Source: CAVQMB01 sp963713445 (GTDB taxonomy: Bacteria > Pseudomonadota > Gammaproteobacteria > Competibacterales > Competibacteraceae). Taken from it: DNA of 64,000 bases. This document shows positions 42,681 to 52,775 of this stretch, piece by piece. Numbering within the stretch: position 1 is the first letter of the stretch; every line of letters begins with the position of its first letter. Both the position numbers and the translations under genes were made by a program. The notes beneath the pieces were generated by a model, which worked only from the letters and a program-made list of their open reading frames with translations, did no database searches and had not been told where the DNA came from. The stretch is taken from positions 12,136 to 76,135 of the forward strand of contig CAVQMB010000023.1 of assembly GCA_963713445.1 (NCBI GenBank). Reading direction: 5' to 3'.

Positions 42681-44961
42681 CTAATTGATGATCGGCACGC
42701 ATGACGATGCCGGACGGCCGAACAGAACGTAGCGCAGGTCAGTATTGGTACCTGTGCCCGGGGCGGGAACCTGATTAAGCCCATAGCCGAAGGCGGCGAA
42801 CAGATTGCCGGGATTGGCGTCGGTCACCGGCGCCTGGCGGATGGTCACATAATCGCCGAACCGGTTAGTGCCAACATCGCTGCTGCTGGTCACATAGGCG
42901 ATGAAATCACCCCAGAAACCGACCACGTGATTTTCATAGTTGCCGTTGCCGCCGTACTCGAACGACATGCCAACCTCTCCGGTGCAGGCATTGGTGGAAA
43001 GCGCCGGATAAGCGAACGCGTAGCCGTTGTTCCAGATCTGGACCTGCTGGTCCTTGTGGAAGTTGTTGCTCCGGTCCAGCTGTACCATCTCCACATGGGC
43101 CTGCTGGAAATTGCTGTTGGTGCCGGCGGTCCAGGCAAACCAGAGCTGATTATTCGAGCGCGTGGCACCAATGATGCCGTTGCGCGGGAAGGAGTTACCA
43201 CCAGGGCCCGTTAAAATTCTTGGCCAGCCAATCCTTTCCATCCGGGGTGGTCGAGGTGGGCGCGTTGTTGGCCCAACTCGAGATGCCGACATCGCGCCAG
43301 TAGTAGGTGTTCTCGCCTTCCTTCAGGGAAAATACCCGCATCTGGCTGTTGCTGTTGTGGCCGGCCCAGAAGATTTCATCGCGGGTATCCTGCATGAGGT
43401 GACTGCCCCAGGCCATGGGACCATCCGACGGGTGGGTAAACCCAATGGAGATGGTGACCGGCATTCACCAGACCGTTGGTGCCGGTCAACGTAATACGTG
43501 CCACCTGGAAACCACCGCTGCAGCTGCCACCGCCGGCATCCCAGCTTATATACAGCGAGTTGTTCCCCACCGACATATCCGGGTAGTCGAAAGAGGTGCA
43601 CGCCCCGAAACACACCGGGCGTGAGATTCCAGTACGTCCATGCCGTGCCGCCACTAGTCAATGATGTCCTGCGGGCTGGCCATGGCCAGACGGTAGCCAT
43701 TGCCCTGCAGCAACCAGAAGAAGCGGCCAATGCTCGGTACATACTGCACAATCTGATCGCAGCAGAAGCCGACCGTATCGTTGGGGAAAATGGTGGTCGG
43801 ATCCAATTGGGTGAAGTTGACACCACCGTCAGTCGAATACGCCGCCGTCCAGTTGGCCGTCGTGAAGACCACGCCACCCGCCGTGACGCCGCCGCTGGGT
43901 TCAGCCACCGTACTCGCCTGACCGTTGAAGTTGCCCGAGGTGAGTCCCAGCCCATTGTTCGTCAGGAACTGGATGGGGGGCGGGTCGCTGCCGAGCGGGG
44001 CGAAGGTAGCCGAATGTTGAAGCTGGCAGGGAGGGTGTCATGACCGGGCGTTAGCCTCGCTGTCGCTGTCGACGTGCCTGGCACGAAAGGCGCGGTCGGC
44101 ACCGTCCAGCGTGGCATGTTGACTTCCTCATCGAAATCGGGCGGTTGCTGACGGATAGCCACCCCCGGACACCACCGCGGCATTTGCCGTTGTCGTGCTC
44201 AACACGGCAGATCCCGGCGCTGCGGGCGGCACGTTAAGATCAGCAGCCAGGCTGAAACAGTACGTCGCCGGTCCGAGGTCAGTCGTCACGTCATAGGTGC
44301 CGTCGACGGTCATCCCGTAACTGGCTAGTGGTGCGAACAGGCCCGAGAAATTGGCGTCCAGCACCAGCGAACCCTCAGCGGGGATGCCGCCCAGCATGGA
44401 GGGCAGCGTCGTCGGCAGGATAAGGCTGGCGTTATCAAGCTCAATGGCCGTCGTCTGCACATTAATGGCTGCCGCCGTCCCGGTATTGATGACGGGCAGT
44501 GCCGACAGCAGCGTATTGGAATCCAGCAAGCTGACGCCCGGATAACCTGCTGTGAGCGTCACCGGTGATGCCAGCGATTGCACCTGAAGGGTCACGAAAC
44601 TGCCCGGCCTGGAAGCCAGCGTGATGGTGAGTTCATTCTGTTCGCCAAGCACCACAGGCTTCACGATCCGGTCGACCCGCTGATTGAAGTCCCGCGGGCC
44701 GGCGATCAATTCGCCGTTGAGGAAAATCGACGCGCTGCTGATCCGGTTCTTGCCGTCCGCATCGCCGTTGGTGATCACGATTTGCGAGGGTGCGGAACCG
44801 CAGGTGTCGAAGGTTTCGGTGAGTGTCTGTGGTCGACCCTTGGTCCGGGTGAACTGCTTCGGCCCGTATACGGCCGTCATGGCCGCATCACTGTACGCCG
44901 GCTGCGCCGAAACCAGCAGGAACGCCGCCAGCACGATTAGCGACAGGTATCTCATTAGCAT
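42681..44961 (-). pseudogene. Large secreted propeller-like protein, about five frame changes
   Basis: One gene of about 750 codons. Signal peptide at the start (M-L-M-R-Y-L-S-L-I-V-L-A-A-F-L-L, cleavage near A-Y-S), then a beta-rich N-terminal domain of about 250 residues in frame to 44150. The rest changes frame near 44150, 44000, 43660, 43450 and 43200 but keeps reading as one protein: F-T-T-A-N-W-T-A-A-Y-S-T-D-G-G-V, I-F-W-A-G-H-N-S-N-S-Q, F-A-W-T-A-G-T-N-S-N-F. The repeated sialidase/BNR-like S-x-D-G-G wording suggests a beta-propeller. Start has GGAGG 8 nt upstream. Function unknown; surface or extracellular location is inferred. Confidence 0.65.
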
Positions 44962-45185
44962 GGCAATTTCCTCCGTGAATATTTAATTTCGATATTTTTA
45001 TTATTATGGAATTTTACTTTAGTCCTGAACTGCCATCAGTGCAAGCCGTTGTTGCTGATACCGCTCAGGCGCCCAACGCATCACCGCATCCGCAGTCAGG
45101 TATGGCGGCGGGCATTGCGCAGCAACTACGGTGGCTGACAGCAAAGGCCACCAGCACTTCCAGTGGCCGACTCGGAGGGTGTTAT

Positions 45186-45887
45186 TCAGGTTCGCCCAAG
45201 ATAAAGCCTGACCATGCGGTCATCGCTCAGCAGCGACTGTGATTCGCCGTGCATCACGACTTGACCGCTATCCAGTATGTATCCTCTGTGGCTGATTTCC
45301 AGGCTGCGCCGGGCGCGCTGTTCCACCACCAGCGCCGCCAGCCCCAGTGCCGGCAGACTGGTGATGAGCTCGAACACCTGGTCCACGATGTTGGGCGCGA
45401 GCGCCGCGGTCGGCTCGTCGAGCAACATGAGTCGGGGTTTCGGCATCAGCGCGCGGGCGAAAGCGAGCTGCTGGCGCTCGCCGCCGGAGAGAGCACCCGC
45501 CCGGGTCGTACGCCGTCTGGCGAGTGCCGGAAAGCGGTCAAACATCTCCGCAATACCCGCCGCGCGATCGCTGACACCGGCCACGACTTTGAGGTTTTCC
45601 AGCACCGTCAGGGTGGTAAAAACGTTGGCCACCTGCGGCACGTAGCCGATACCGAGTGCCAGCCTGTCTTCCACCGCCAGCTGCATGAGATCCCGGGCTT
45701 CAAACCGGATGGCGCCGCGGCAACGCGGTGCGAACCCCATGATCGCCTTGATCAGCGTGGACTTGCCGGCGCCGTTCGTCCCTGCCACCGTCACGATTTC
45801 ACACGGCCCAACACGAAGATTGATATCGGAAACCACGTCGACTTCATCGTAACCCGCGGAGACGTCTTCCAGCTCCAGCACGTTCAT
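45186..45887 (-). CDS. livF: Branched-chain amino acid ABC ATPase (LivF)
   Basis: 233 residues. Walker A G-T-N-G-A-G-K-S-T, signature L-S-G-G-E-R-Q-Q, Walker B L-M-L-L-D-E-P-T-A-A-L-A-P. Last gene of the second Liv operon; its start overlaps the livG stop by 4 nt. Intact, in contrast to the livF gene of the first operon. Confidence 0.9.
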   Translation of the reverse strand: MNVLELEDVSAGYDEVDVVSDINLRVGPCEIVTVAGTNGAGKSTLIKAIMGFAPRCRGAIRFEARDLMQLAVEDRLALGIGYVPQVANVFTTLTVLENLKVVAGVSDRAAGIAEMFDRFPALARRRTTRAGALSGGERQQLAFARALMPKPRLMLLDEPTAALAPNIVDQVFELITSLPALGLAALVVEQRARRSLEISHRGYILDSGQVVMHGESQSLLSDDRMVRLYLGRT

Positions 45888-46648
45888 GCCACACCCCGCC
45901 CGCCGATGTAGGCATCCTGCACGGTCGGGTCGCTGAGTACGACTTCCGGCCGGTCGTCCGCCAGTATGCGTCCCCAGTCCATTACGATCATCCGCCCCAC
46001 CAGAGATTGCAAAGCCTGGAGGTTGTGCTCCACCACAAGAACGCCGATACCGCGCCGGTGCAGCGCCCGGATACGGTCCGCAATGACCTCGATCAGGGTC
46101 GGATTGACCCCTGCGAACGGCTCATCCAGTAGCAACAGCCTCGGCTCCGTCATCAGCGCCCGGCCAAGCTCCAGGAGCTTGCGCTGGCCGCCGGAGAGCT
46201 CGCCGGCACGCTGCTCCGCCACCCGATCAAGCGTCAGGAAATCGAGCAGCTCCGCCACCCGATGCCCGATGGCGGCCTCCTGCCGACGGACCTGGCCGGG
46301 CCGCAGAAACACCCCCAGCAACCGCTCGCCGGATTGTCCCAACGCGGCAGCGGCCAGGTTCTGACGCACCGTCAGATGGGCGAACGGGCGTGGTACCTGA
46401 AAGGTCCGCGAGAGGCCGAGCCGGGCGCGCGCCGGTGCCGACAGATGAGTAAGGTCACGACCGGCAAACCGGATTCCGCCCTGATCTGGGCTTTCAAAAC
46501 CGCTGATGACGGCAAACAGGGTACTCTTGCCCGCGCCATTGGGCCCGATCAACCCGGCCAGTTCGGTGGTCGCCACGTTCAGGGTCAACTGATCGAGCAC
46601 GGTAAGCCCGCCGAAGGACTTGCTCAGGTTGCTGATGTCCAGCGTCAC
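45884..46648 (-). CDS. livG: Branched-chain amino acid ABC ATPase (LivG)
   Basis: 254 residues. Walker A G-P-N-G-A-G-K-S-T near residue 37, signature L-S-G-G-Q-R-K-L-L-E, Walker B L-L-L-L-D-E-P-F-A-G-V-N-P. Overlaps livM by 4 nt and livF by 4 nt. It forms the ATPase pair of the second Liv importer with LivF. Confidence 0.92.
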   Translation of the reverse strand: MTLDISNLSKSFGGLTVLDQLTLNVATTELAGLIGPNGAGKSTLFAVISGFESPDQGGIRFAGRDLTHLSAPARARLGLSRTFQVPRPFAHLTVRQNLAAAALGQSGERLLGVFLRPGQVRRQEAAIGHRVAELLDFLTLDRVAEQRAGELSGGQRKLLELGRALMTEPRLLLLDEPFAGVNPTLIEVIADRIRALHRRGIGVLVVEHNLQALQSLVGRMIVMDWGRILADDRPEVVLSDPTVQDAYIGGRGVA

Positions 46649-47529
46649 TTCGAGTAGCCTCTGAGCAAGCCCTCCGGCCGGTACAGCATGAACAGGATGA
46701 GCGCCAGTCCAACGGCCGCCAGGCGCAGACTTGCCATGCGCACATCCGAAATAAAGGGCACCACGTCATGCAGGAACCGCGACCCATCGAGAAACAGCAC
46801 CAGCAGCGCACTACCCACAAACGCACCGCCGATACGGCCGGCGCCGCCCATAATCATGGCGGTCCAGATGTAGAACGTGACCAGCGGTTCGAACTGGCCA
46901 GGTGAAATATATGTGATGTAATGCGCGTACAGCGCACCCGCCAGCCCCGCAAACGCGGCGCCGATCATGAGCACCCGAACCTTGAAAGCGGCCGGCTCCT
47001 TACCCAGCGCGCGCACGGCCTCTTCGTCGTCGCGGATGGCCTGCACCATCCGACCGAACGGGCTGTGCACGATACGGTACATCACCCACAACGCCGCGAT
47101 ATTGGCGACCACCACCAGGGCGAGATAGGCCAGATCGGCTTCCATCCCGGTGCCCAGGAACGCGAAAGGATTGGGTATACCGCTGATGCCGTCATCGCCG
47201 TTGGTCAGCCAGCGTTCCCCAATAAGCAGGGTCCGCACGATCTCCGAGAATCCAAGCGTGGCGATGGCGAAATACTCGATGCGCAGCCGTAACGCCATCA
47301 GCCCGATCGGCCAGGCCACCAGTGCGGCCAGCAGCGTGGCGACCGTAATGCCCACAACGAACGGTGCGCCGGCCATGACCAGCAGTGCCGAGCTGTAGGC
47401 ACCGACCGCAAAAAACGCCACGTGACCGAAATTGATGATGCCGGTAAAGCCGAAGTGGAAGTTCAGCCCCATGGTCATCAGGGCGTAGATACCGAAAAAG
47501 ATACCCAGCGTGATCGCGTACGCCAGCAT
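46645..47529 (-). CDS. livM: Branched-chain amino acid ABC permease (LivM)
   Basis: 294-residue permease with the F-G-F-T-G-I-I-N-F-G-H-V-A-F-F-A-V-G segment near residue 28 typical of LivM. The ATG at 47529 overlaps the livH stop (TGATG); the longer open frame upstream lies within livH and is not used. Confidence 0.9.
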   Translation of the reverse strand: MLAYAITLGIFFGIYALMTMGLNFHFGFTGIINFGHVAFFAVGAYSSALLVMAGAPFVVGITVATLLAALVAWPIGLMALRLRIEYFAIATLGFSEIVRTLLIGERWLTNGDDGISGIPNPFAFLGTGMEADLAYLALVVVANIAALWVMYRIVHSPFGRMVQAIRDDEEAVRALGKEPAAFKVRVLMIGAAFAGLAGALYAHYITYISPGQFEPLVTFYIWTAMIMGGAGRIGGAFVGSALLVLFLDGSRFLHDVVPFISDVRMASLRLAAVGLALILFMLYRPEGLLRGYSK

Positions 47530-48419
47530 CAGCGAACCCTCTCCACCGCGCCGAACAGGCCTTGCGGGCGGATGACCAGCACCGCCATGAGCACCACGAA
47601 CGGCAACGCGATCTTGTAAGTGAAGCCGACCAACGGGGTGGACAACGCTTCCGCCACCCCCAGCACGGCACCGGCCAGTACGGCGCCCACGGGACTGCCG
47701 ACCCCCCCGAGGATGGCCGCCGCAAATGCCGGCAGCAGGACGTCCCAGCCCATATCCGGCCGGACCACGGTCTGTATGCCCAGCACCATGCCCGCCACGC
47801 CGCAGACCGCGCCCACCAGCAGCCACAGCGAGATCATCACGCGCTCGGCGCGGATTCCGCTGGCCCGGGCCAGCTCGAGGTTGTCAGCGACCGCCCGCAT
47901 CCGACGGCCCAGCGGCGTGCCGAAGAGGACCGCAAAGACAATCACCAGTGCCGCCAGCGAGGTCGCACTGAGCCAGAGGTCAACCGGATTGATGCGCACC
48001 CCGCCGAGGTTCCAGGCCCGCGTGATCGGTGTTTTGAAAATGTATTGCTGGTGACCCACGAAAAAGGTGAGCATGCTGCGCGCGAAAAACGCCACACCGA
48101 TGGAGGCCACCAGGGAACCCACCATCGACCGCGCGAAAAGTTTCCTGAACACGGTGAGGTAGAACAGCAGAGAAACCGCCATGCCGGCCAGGACCGCGAT
48201 CACCCCCTGACCGATGATGGAGCTGACACCAGCGGCCTGGGCGCCGATACCGGCATAGGCGCTGACTGTCATGTAATCGCCGGTGGCGGCGTTGGGAAAA
48301 CGTGCCACCGCGAAGACCAGGTTAACGGCAAGCGCCGCCAGGGCGATTACCAGCCCCTGCTCGAGGCCGTTAACCGCAAGATTGGCCAGATAGATCAGGC
48401 TCAATGGATACGACTCCAC
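47529..48419 (-). CDS. livH: Branched-chain amino acid ABC permease (LivH)
   Basis: 296-residue permease, eight or so helices, with L-A-V-N-L-V-F-A-V-A-R-F-P-N-A-A-T-G-D near residue 28 in place of the usual LivH first motif. A 10-bp hairpin separates it from the binding-protein gene, a common device for making more binding protein than channel. Confidence 0.9.
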   Translation of the reverse strand: MESYPLSLIYLANLAVNGLEQGLVIALAALAVNLVFAVARFPNAATGDYMTVSAYAGIGAQAAGVSSIIGQGVIAVLAGMAVSLLFYLTVFRKLFARSMVGSLVASIGVAFFARSMLTFFVGHQQYIFKTPITRAWNLGGVRINPVDLWLSATSLAALVIVFAVLFGTPLGRRMRAVADNLELARASGIRAERVMISLWLLVGAVCGVAGMVLGIQTVVRPDMGWDVLLPAFAAAILGGVGSPVGAVLAGAVLGVAEALSTPLVGFTYKIALPFVVLMAVLVIRPQGLFGAVERVR

Positions 48420-48422
48420 AGG

Positions 48423-48453
48423 GGCGGTGTGACCGGCATCCGATCACACCGCC
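48423..48453 (-). promoter_or_regulatory. Intercistronic hairpin, binding protein / livH
   Basis: GGCGGTGTGA and TCACACCGCC form a perfect 10-bp stem with an 11-base loop in the 67-base gap between the binding protein and livH. No T-tract follows. It probably protects the upstream mRNA or partly attenuates transcription into the permease genes. Confidence 0.5.
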
Positions 48454-48486
48454 TTGGGTTGCTGCCGGACCAGGTTGTGATTGTGG

Positions 48487-49728
48487 TTACTTGGTGCTTG
48501 ACACGGTGAACTGGACTTTCCATTTGTCATCGACGATGGATGACACCCCGTAATTGGGGCGCGGATCGCCGTACTCGTCGAAATCCAGTGGGCCCGAGGC
48601 GCCTTCGTAGTTGATTTCCTTGCCTGCCGCCAGCAGCTTCTTGCCCTCTGCAAAACTCGTTACTTTCTGCCCCGGCGGATTCGCCACGGGTCTTATTGAC
48701 TTGGCGATCGTCAGATCATCAGCATCCGCACCGGCTCGTTGTATGGCGAGAGCGAGCGAGATAACCATGTCATAGCACATATTGGCGTAGGGGTTCTCGC
48801 TGGCGGGCTCACCCATCTTCTTCTGATAATGGGCGTTGAGGTTGTTATAGGCCCCACCCTGCATGTCGGGTATCAGATCGACCGCATAAACGCCTTTCAG
48901 TACATTGGCCCCGACCGCGTTGATCAGCTTGGCCCCGGCTGCCCAGCCTGGAATGATCCATTTGTTGGTTCCGCCCATCTGGTACCACTCACGCATGATG
49001 ATCGTGGTATCCGGGACATAGCCACTCGCGACAATAGCCTCGGGCTGGTAGGCGAGGATTTTCTGCAACTCGGCCCGATAGCTGGTCTGTTTGGGCTCGT
49101 AGACCACCGATCCGAGAATGTCACCGCCCATCGCCTTCCAGTTCTCGATGAACGCACCGATATTGCCTCGGCCTGACGGGTTGTCGTAGGCCATGGTGGC
49201 TATGCGCTTGAAATTGAGTTTCTCGGCGGCCCGCGCGAACGCCGTACCGATGGCTTTGCCGCTGCCCTGGTAGCGCCAGACCAGATCCTTCTTGTCCATG
49301 GTGGACAATTCCGGCGCCCCGGAGACGTTCATCTCCAACAGGTTGGCATCCAGGGTCATCGGAACCACGGCAACCGAGATACTGGATGACCAGGTGCCGA
49401 GGATGGCGTCGACGTGGTCGACCTGCATCAGCTTCTTGGCTGCCCGCACCGCCGCATCGGCACTGGTCTGGGTATCGGCCGCAACGACCTTGAACATCCG
49501 CCCGGCCGCCCCACCCGCGGCATTGACCTCGTCAGCGGCGATCTGGATGGCGTACTGCATGCCGCTGCCATAAGCGCTTCCGGCGCCCGTTATGGGATTG
49601 AGCGCGCCGATGATAAAGGGCTTGGCCTGACCCGCAGCCCAGGACAAACGGCCCAGCGCCAGCGTGGTCGCGGCCGCCCCGCCTGCCTGCAAGAGCCGGC
49701 GCCGGTTTATCAGCAACTTCGTGGTCAT
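48487..49728 (-). CDS. Liv-type ABC substrate-binding protein
   Basis: 413-residue binding protein. The N-terminus N-R-R-R-L-L-Q-A-G-G-A-A is Tat-like (twin arginine, R-R-x-L-L), followed by a hydrophobic stretch ending near S-W-A-A-G. The mature part has G-A-L-N-P-I-T-G-A-G-S-A-Y-G and G-T-W-S-S-S-I-S typical of LivK-like proteins. The start has AGGAG 7 nt upstream. It lies 70 nt after an amidohydrolase gene on the same strand, so the ligand may be the substrate or product of that enzyme, for example a peptide or amide. Confidence 0.88.
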   Translation of the reverse strand: MTTKLLINRRRLLQAGGAAATTLALGRLSWAAGQAKPFIIGALNPITGAGSAYGSGMQYAIQIAADEVNAAGGAAGRMFKVVAADTQTSADAAVRAAKKLMQVDHVDAILGTWSSSISVAVVPMTLDANLLEMNVSGAPELSTMDKKDLVWRYQGSGKAIGTAFARAAEKLNFKRIATMAYDNPSGRGNIGAFIENWKAMGGDILGSVVYEPKQTSYRAELQKILAYQPEAIVASGYVPDTTIIMREWYQMGGTNKWIIPGWAAGAKLINAVGANVLKGVYAVDLIPDMQGGAYNNLNAHYQKKMGEPASENPYANMCYDMVISLALAIQRAGADADDLTIAKSIRPVANPPGQKVTSFAEGKKLLAAGKEINYEGASGPLDFDEYGDPRPNYGVSSIVDDKWKVQFTVSSTK

Positions 49729-49798
49729 ATTGTGTTCTCCTTTCGCTCTCTATTCGGGTGATAGCGCCCGATTTTTTGTGCTACACAACGTTCACCGA

Positions 49799-51037
49799 TC
49801 AGGCCGCAAGGCGGTCCTTCACGATCTTGCCGTCCTTCATGATCAAATCCAGGTGCTCCCCCTCCCCCTGCAATAAACTGAGATCTGTCAGCGGATTGCC
49901 GTCCACCACCAGCAGGTCAGCATGCGCACCGGGCGCGACCACGCCAAGACGGCCTTCCATGCGAACCACCTCCGCGGCAACGCTGGTCGCACTGCGAATC
50001 ACCTCGGCCGGCGGCAGTACCTCGCCCCGCAGCCGGAACTCCTCGCACTGGTACCGCTGCAGTTCACCCAGCAGGTCGGTGCCGTAGGCCATGGCTACCC
50101 CCGCGCGCCGGGCGATTTCCAGCGCCTGCGCACCCTGATCGATGACATCGGCCAGTTTCGCCATGCTTTCGGAAGGGAAACCCAGCTGCGCGCCGAACTC
50201 ACTCAAGGCCCAGTAGGTGGCCAGCGTCGGAACCAGGTACACATTGCGCTCAGCCATAAGACCGGCGGTTTCCGCATCCAGCAGATTACCGTGCTCGATG
50301 GTGCGAACACCGGCTTCAATCGCCCGCCGGATGCCTTCCGGTGTGTAAACGTGTGCCATCACATAAAGATGCGATCGGGCCGCCTCATCGCAGACCGCTT
50401 CCAGCTCGGCCATAGAGTATTGCATCTGATTGACCGGATCAGCCGGCGAAGCAACCCCACCGCCGGCCATGACCTTGATCTGGTCGGCTCCGAGGCGAAT
50501 CTCTTCCCGGACGGCATGACGCACATTGTCGATACCGTCGGCAATGATGCCCATGCTGGGCAGCGTGTGTTCGCAGAGACATGGGCCGGCCCCAATGATC
50601 CGCGGGCGAAAGTCGCCATGGCCACCGGTCTGGCTCAGCGCCCGCCCGGCAATGAACAACCTGGGGCCGGGGAAAAGTCCGCTGGCGACCGCCTCCTGCA
50701 GCCCCCGGTCGGCGCCGCCCGCGTCACGGAGGGTGGTAAAGCCACGCTGCAGCGCCGCCTCCAGCGCCTTGAGCGCGTGTGCTGCCACTAGCGAATGCGG
50801 CAGCCGGCGCGAACCTCCCAGGTCGACCAGGGCCGCGGTGACGTGCACATGACAGTCGATCAGGCCGGGCATGAGGGTACGGCCTCCCAGTTCCACGACC
50901 CGGACATCGGGAACCTCCAGCGGCTTTTCGGAAACCTCGCAAATCAGTCCGTCGCGGACCAGCACGCTGCAGGCCTGGCGCAGCTTGCCCGCGTTCACAT
51001 CCAGCACATTGCCGCCGCGGAAAAGCACATCAGCCAT
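49799..51037 (-). CDS. Metal-dependent amidohydrolase
   Basis: 412-residue member of the amidohydrolase superfamily (imidazolonepropionase / Xaa-Pro dipeptidase-like branch). The first metal motif is D-C-H-V-H near residue 62, then the carboxylated-lysine region Q-I-K-V-M-A-G-G-G near 196, A-H-V-Y near 236, E-H-G near 258 and the late G-T-D. The ATG at 51037 is preceded by GGAGGGG; earlier ATGs give a non-family extension. Probably hydrolyses a cyclic or peptide amide bond in the cytoplasm, upstream of the second Liv transporter. Confidence 0.87.
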   Translation of the reverse strand: MADVLFRGGNVLDVNAGKLRQACSVLVRDGLICEVSEKPLEVPDVRVVELGGRTLMPGLIDCHVHVTAALVDLGGSRRLPHSLVAAHALKALEAALQRGFTTLRDAGGADRGLQEAVASGLFPGPRLFIAGRALSQTGGHGDFRPRIIGAGPCLCEHTLPSMGIIADGIDNVRHAVREEIRLGADQIKVMAGGGVASPADPVNQMQYSMAELEAVCDEAARSHLYVMAHVYTPEGIRRAIEAGVRTIEHGNLLDAETAGLMAERNVYLVPTLATYWALSEFGAQLGFPSESMAKLADVIDQGAQALEIARRAGVAMAYGTDLLGELQRYQCEEFRLRGEVLPPAEVIRSATSVAAEVVRMEGRLGVVAPGAHADLLVVDGNPLTDLSLLQGEGEHLDLIMKDGKIVKDRLAA

Positions 51038-51303
51038 AACCCCTCCAGTTGTCATCATCGCCGATCGTAGAACTTCGCAGTATAGACAGGCCCCCCGCCA
51101 CCCGCAACGAGCCGCACGGTGGCAGACGACCGCCCTCCCCGGAAACAAGCTACCATTGGGCAATACATTGAAAAGCGGTAGAATGCCCTCGATTTGAACG
51201 TATTAAGGATATTTAAAATAGGAATATCGGTGGGAACGAGAAGCTTTATTAGTTTTGGAAGAAACAAATTAAATCAAACCCAATTCATTATTATGATTAG
51301 CAG
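51038..51303. other. Divergent promoter region, AT-rich
   Basis: Gap between the divergent amidohydrolase and GGDEF genes. The right half is strongly AT-rich (for example GATATTTAAAATAGGAAT near 51206), unlike the rest of the window, and probably carries the promoter of the GGDEF gene. Confidence 0.4.
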
Positions 51304-52755
51304 ATGATCGCCTCGTTTCACAGGGACAAGTCGGACACCCCCCAGGCGTTTGCTCACCTGCATGACCTAATCGTTACCCCGTTCCCGGATTTCGCCACGC
51401 TGGCAGCGGCATGTCTGAAAGTCGGCAGTGAGGTTCTGGGCGTAGCAAGCGGCATAATTGCCAGTAGAGCCGATGACGACTACCAGCGGGTGCTCTACGC
51501 CCGCACCGATCGTCCCAACTTTCAGCCGGGCAATGTGTTCTCTTTACAGGACAGTGCGGCCGGCGGTTCAGCGCCGATGAAAAACAACACTGGCCGCAGC
51601 GAAACCGGTGCCGTACAGATGCGGTGTGTCCAGCCGGCGACCGTGGCGCTTGAGCAGGAGACCACCGTCAGTGCCACGATAGTGGTCAATGGGACATCCT
51701 TCGGTGTGCTGTACTTCCGCGATGATGGGCCCCGACCCAGTGGTTTTTCGACGCCCCAGCGGCAATTGGTGGAAATGCTGGCGGTGCTGATGGGCCGGTT
51801 CCTGGAGCGGGAACAGGGGGACACCACACTACGGCTGATCCAGGAGCAACTGCGCGAACACCGGGAGATGCTGGACCTGAGCTTTCAGCACTCGCTGGTT
51901 GGGAATGCCATCGTCGACGTCGCGACCCAGCGCATCATTGAGGTCAATCCGGCGCTGTGCCGCATGCTCGGGTACTCCCGCGAGGAACTCATCACGATGA
52001 CGTTCACCGACGCGACCTGCCTGACCGATCGTGCCGCCGATGCACACCTGTTCGAGGAACTCCGCCAGGGTCACCGAACCACCCTGGAACTGGAGAAACG
52101 CTACGTTCACCGCGATGGAGGCGTCATCCAAGCCTATGTCGGCGTGGCACTGGTGCGGGATGCAGCCGACGCCGCCAAATATCTGGTCACGCAGGTGCTC
52201 GACGTGACGGATCGCAAAGACGCCGAGCACCGGCTGCGCGAGACCAACCGGGCACTCGAGCGACTGTCGCTCACTGACGGCTTAACCGGTCTCTGGAACC
52301 GGCGCCACTTCGATCAGATGCTGGCCCACGAATGGGTCAGCGCCCGGCGCTACGGCACCCCGCTGTCCGTGGTGATGTTCGATGTCGACCGTTTCAAACG
52401 GGTCAACGACCGTTTTGGCCACGTCACCGGCGATCGGGTGTTAACAGCACTGGCCAAATGCCTGCAAAAGCAAACCCGGGAAGCCGACATACTCACCCGC
52501 TACGGCGGCGAGGAATTTGCGCTGCTGCTGCCCCAAACGGACGGCCAGCCTGCCCTCACCCTGGCCGAGCGCAGCCGCCAGGCTGTAGCCCATTCCATCT
52601 GGGAGCACGGGCCGGTGACCGTGAGTGCTGGCATCGCGTCGCTCAATGCGACAACGACGACGGCTGATGAGCTCGTTCGCCACGCTGACCATGCGCTTTA
52701 TGTGGCCAAGGCCACCGGACGCAACAAAAGCGTTATCTATTCCGAGGTCGGCTGA
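51304..52755 (+). CDS. GAF-PAS-GGDEF diguanylate cyclase
   Basis: 483-residue signalling protein without membrane helices. A GAF-like domain covers about residues 20-170, a PAS domain 185-305 (H-S-L-V-G-N-A-I-V-D-V-A, E-V-N-P-A-L-C-R-M-L-G-Y-S) and a GGDEF domain 315-480. The active-site loop is G-G-E-E-F (401-405), a working variant, and the inhibitory I-site RxxD is present as R-E-A-D at 392-395. It should make cyclic-di-GMP in response to a signal sensed by GAF or PAS. Monocistronic. An HD-GYP protein that could degrade this messenger lies at 61.7 kb. Confidence 0.92.
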   Translation: MIASFHRDKSDTPQAFAHLHDLIVTPFPDFATLAAACLKVGSEVLGVASGIIASRADDDYQRVLYARTDRPNFQPGNVFSLQDSAAGGSAPMKNNTGRSETGAVQMRCVQPATVALEQETTVSATIVVNGTSFGVLYFRDDGPRPSGFSTPQRQLVEMLAVLMGRFLEREQGDTTLRLIQEQLREHREMLDLSFQHSLVGNAIVDVATQRIIEVNPALCRMLGYSREELITMTFTDATCLTDRAADAHLFEELRQGHRTTLELEKRYVHRDGGVIQAYVGVALVRDAADAAKYLVTQVLDVTDRKDAEHRLRETNRALERLSLTDGLTGLWNRRHFDQMLAHEWVSARRYGTPLSVVMFDVDRFKRVNDRFGHVTGDRVLTALAKCLQKQTREADILTRYGGEEFALLLPQTDGQPALTLAERSRQAVAHSIWEHGPVTVSAGIASLNATTTTADELVRHADHALYVAKATGRNKSVIYSEVG

Positions 52756-52775
52756 TCGCTGCCGGCCCCGGGCGT

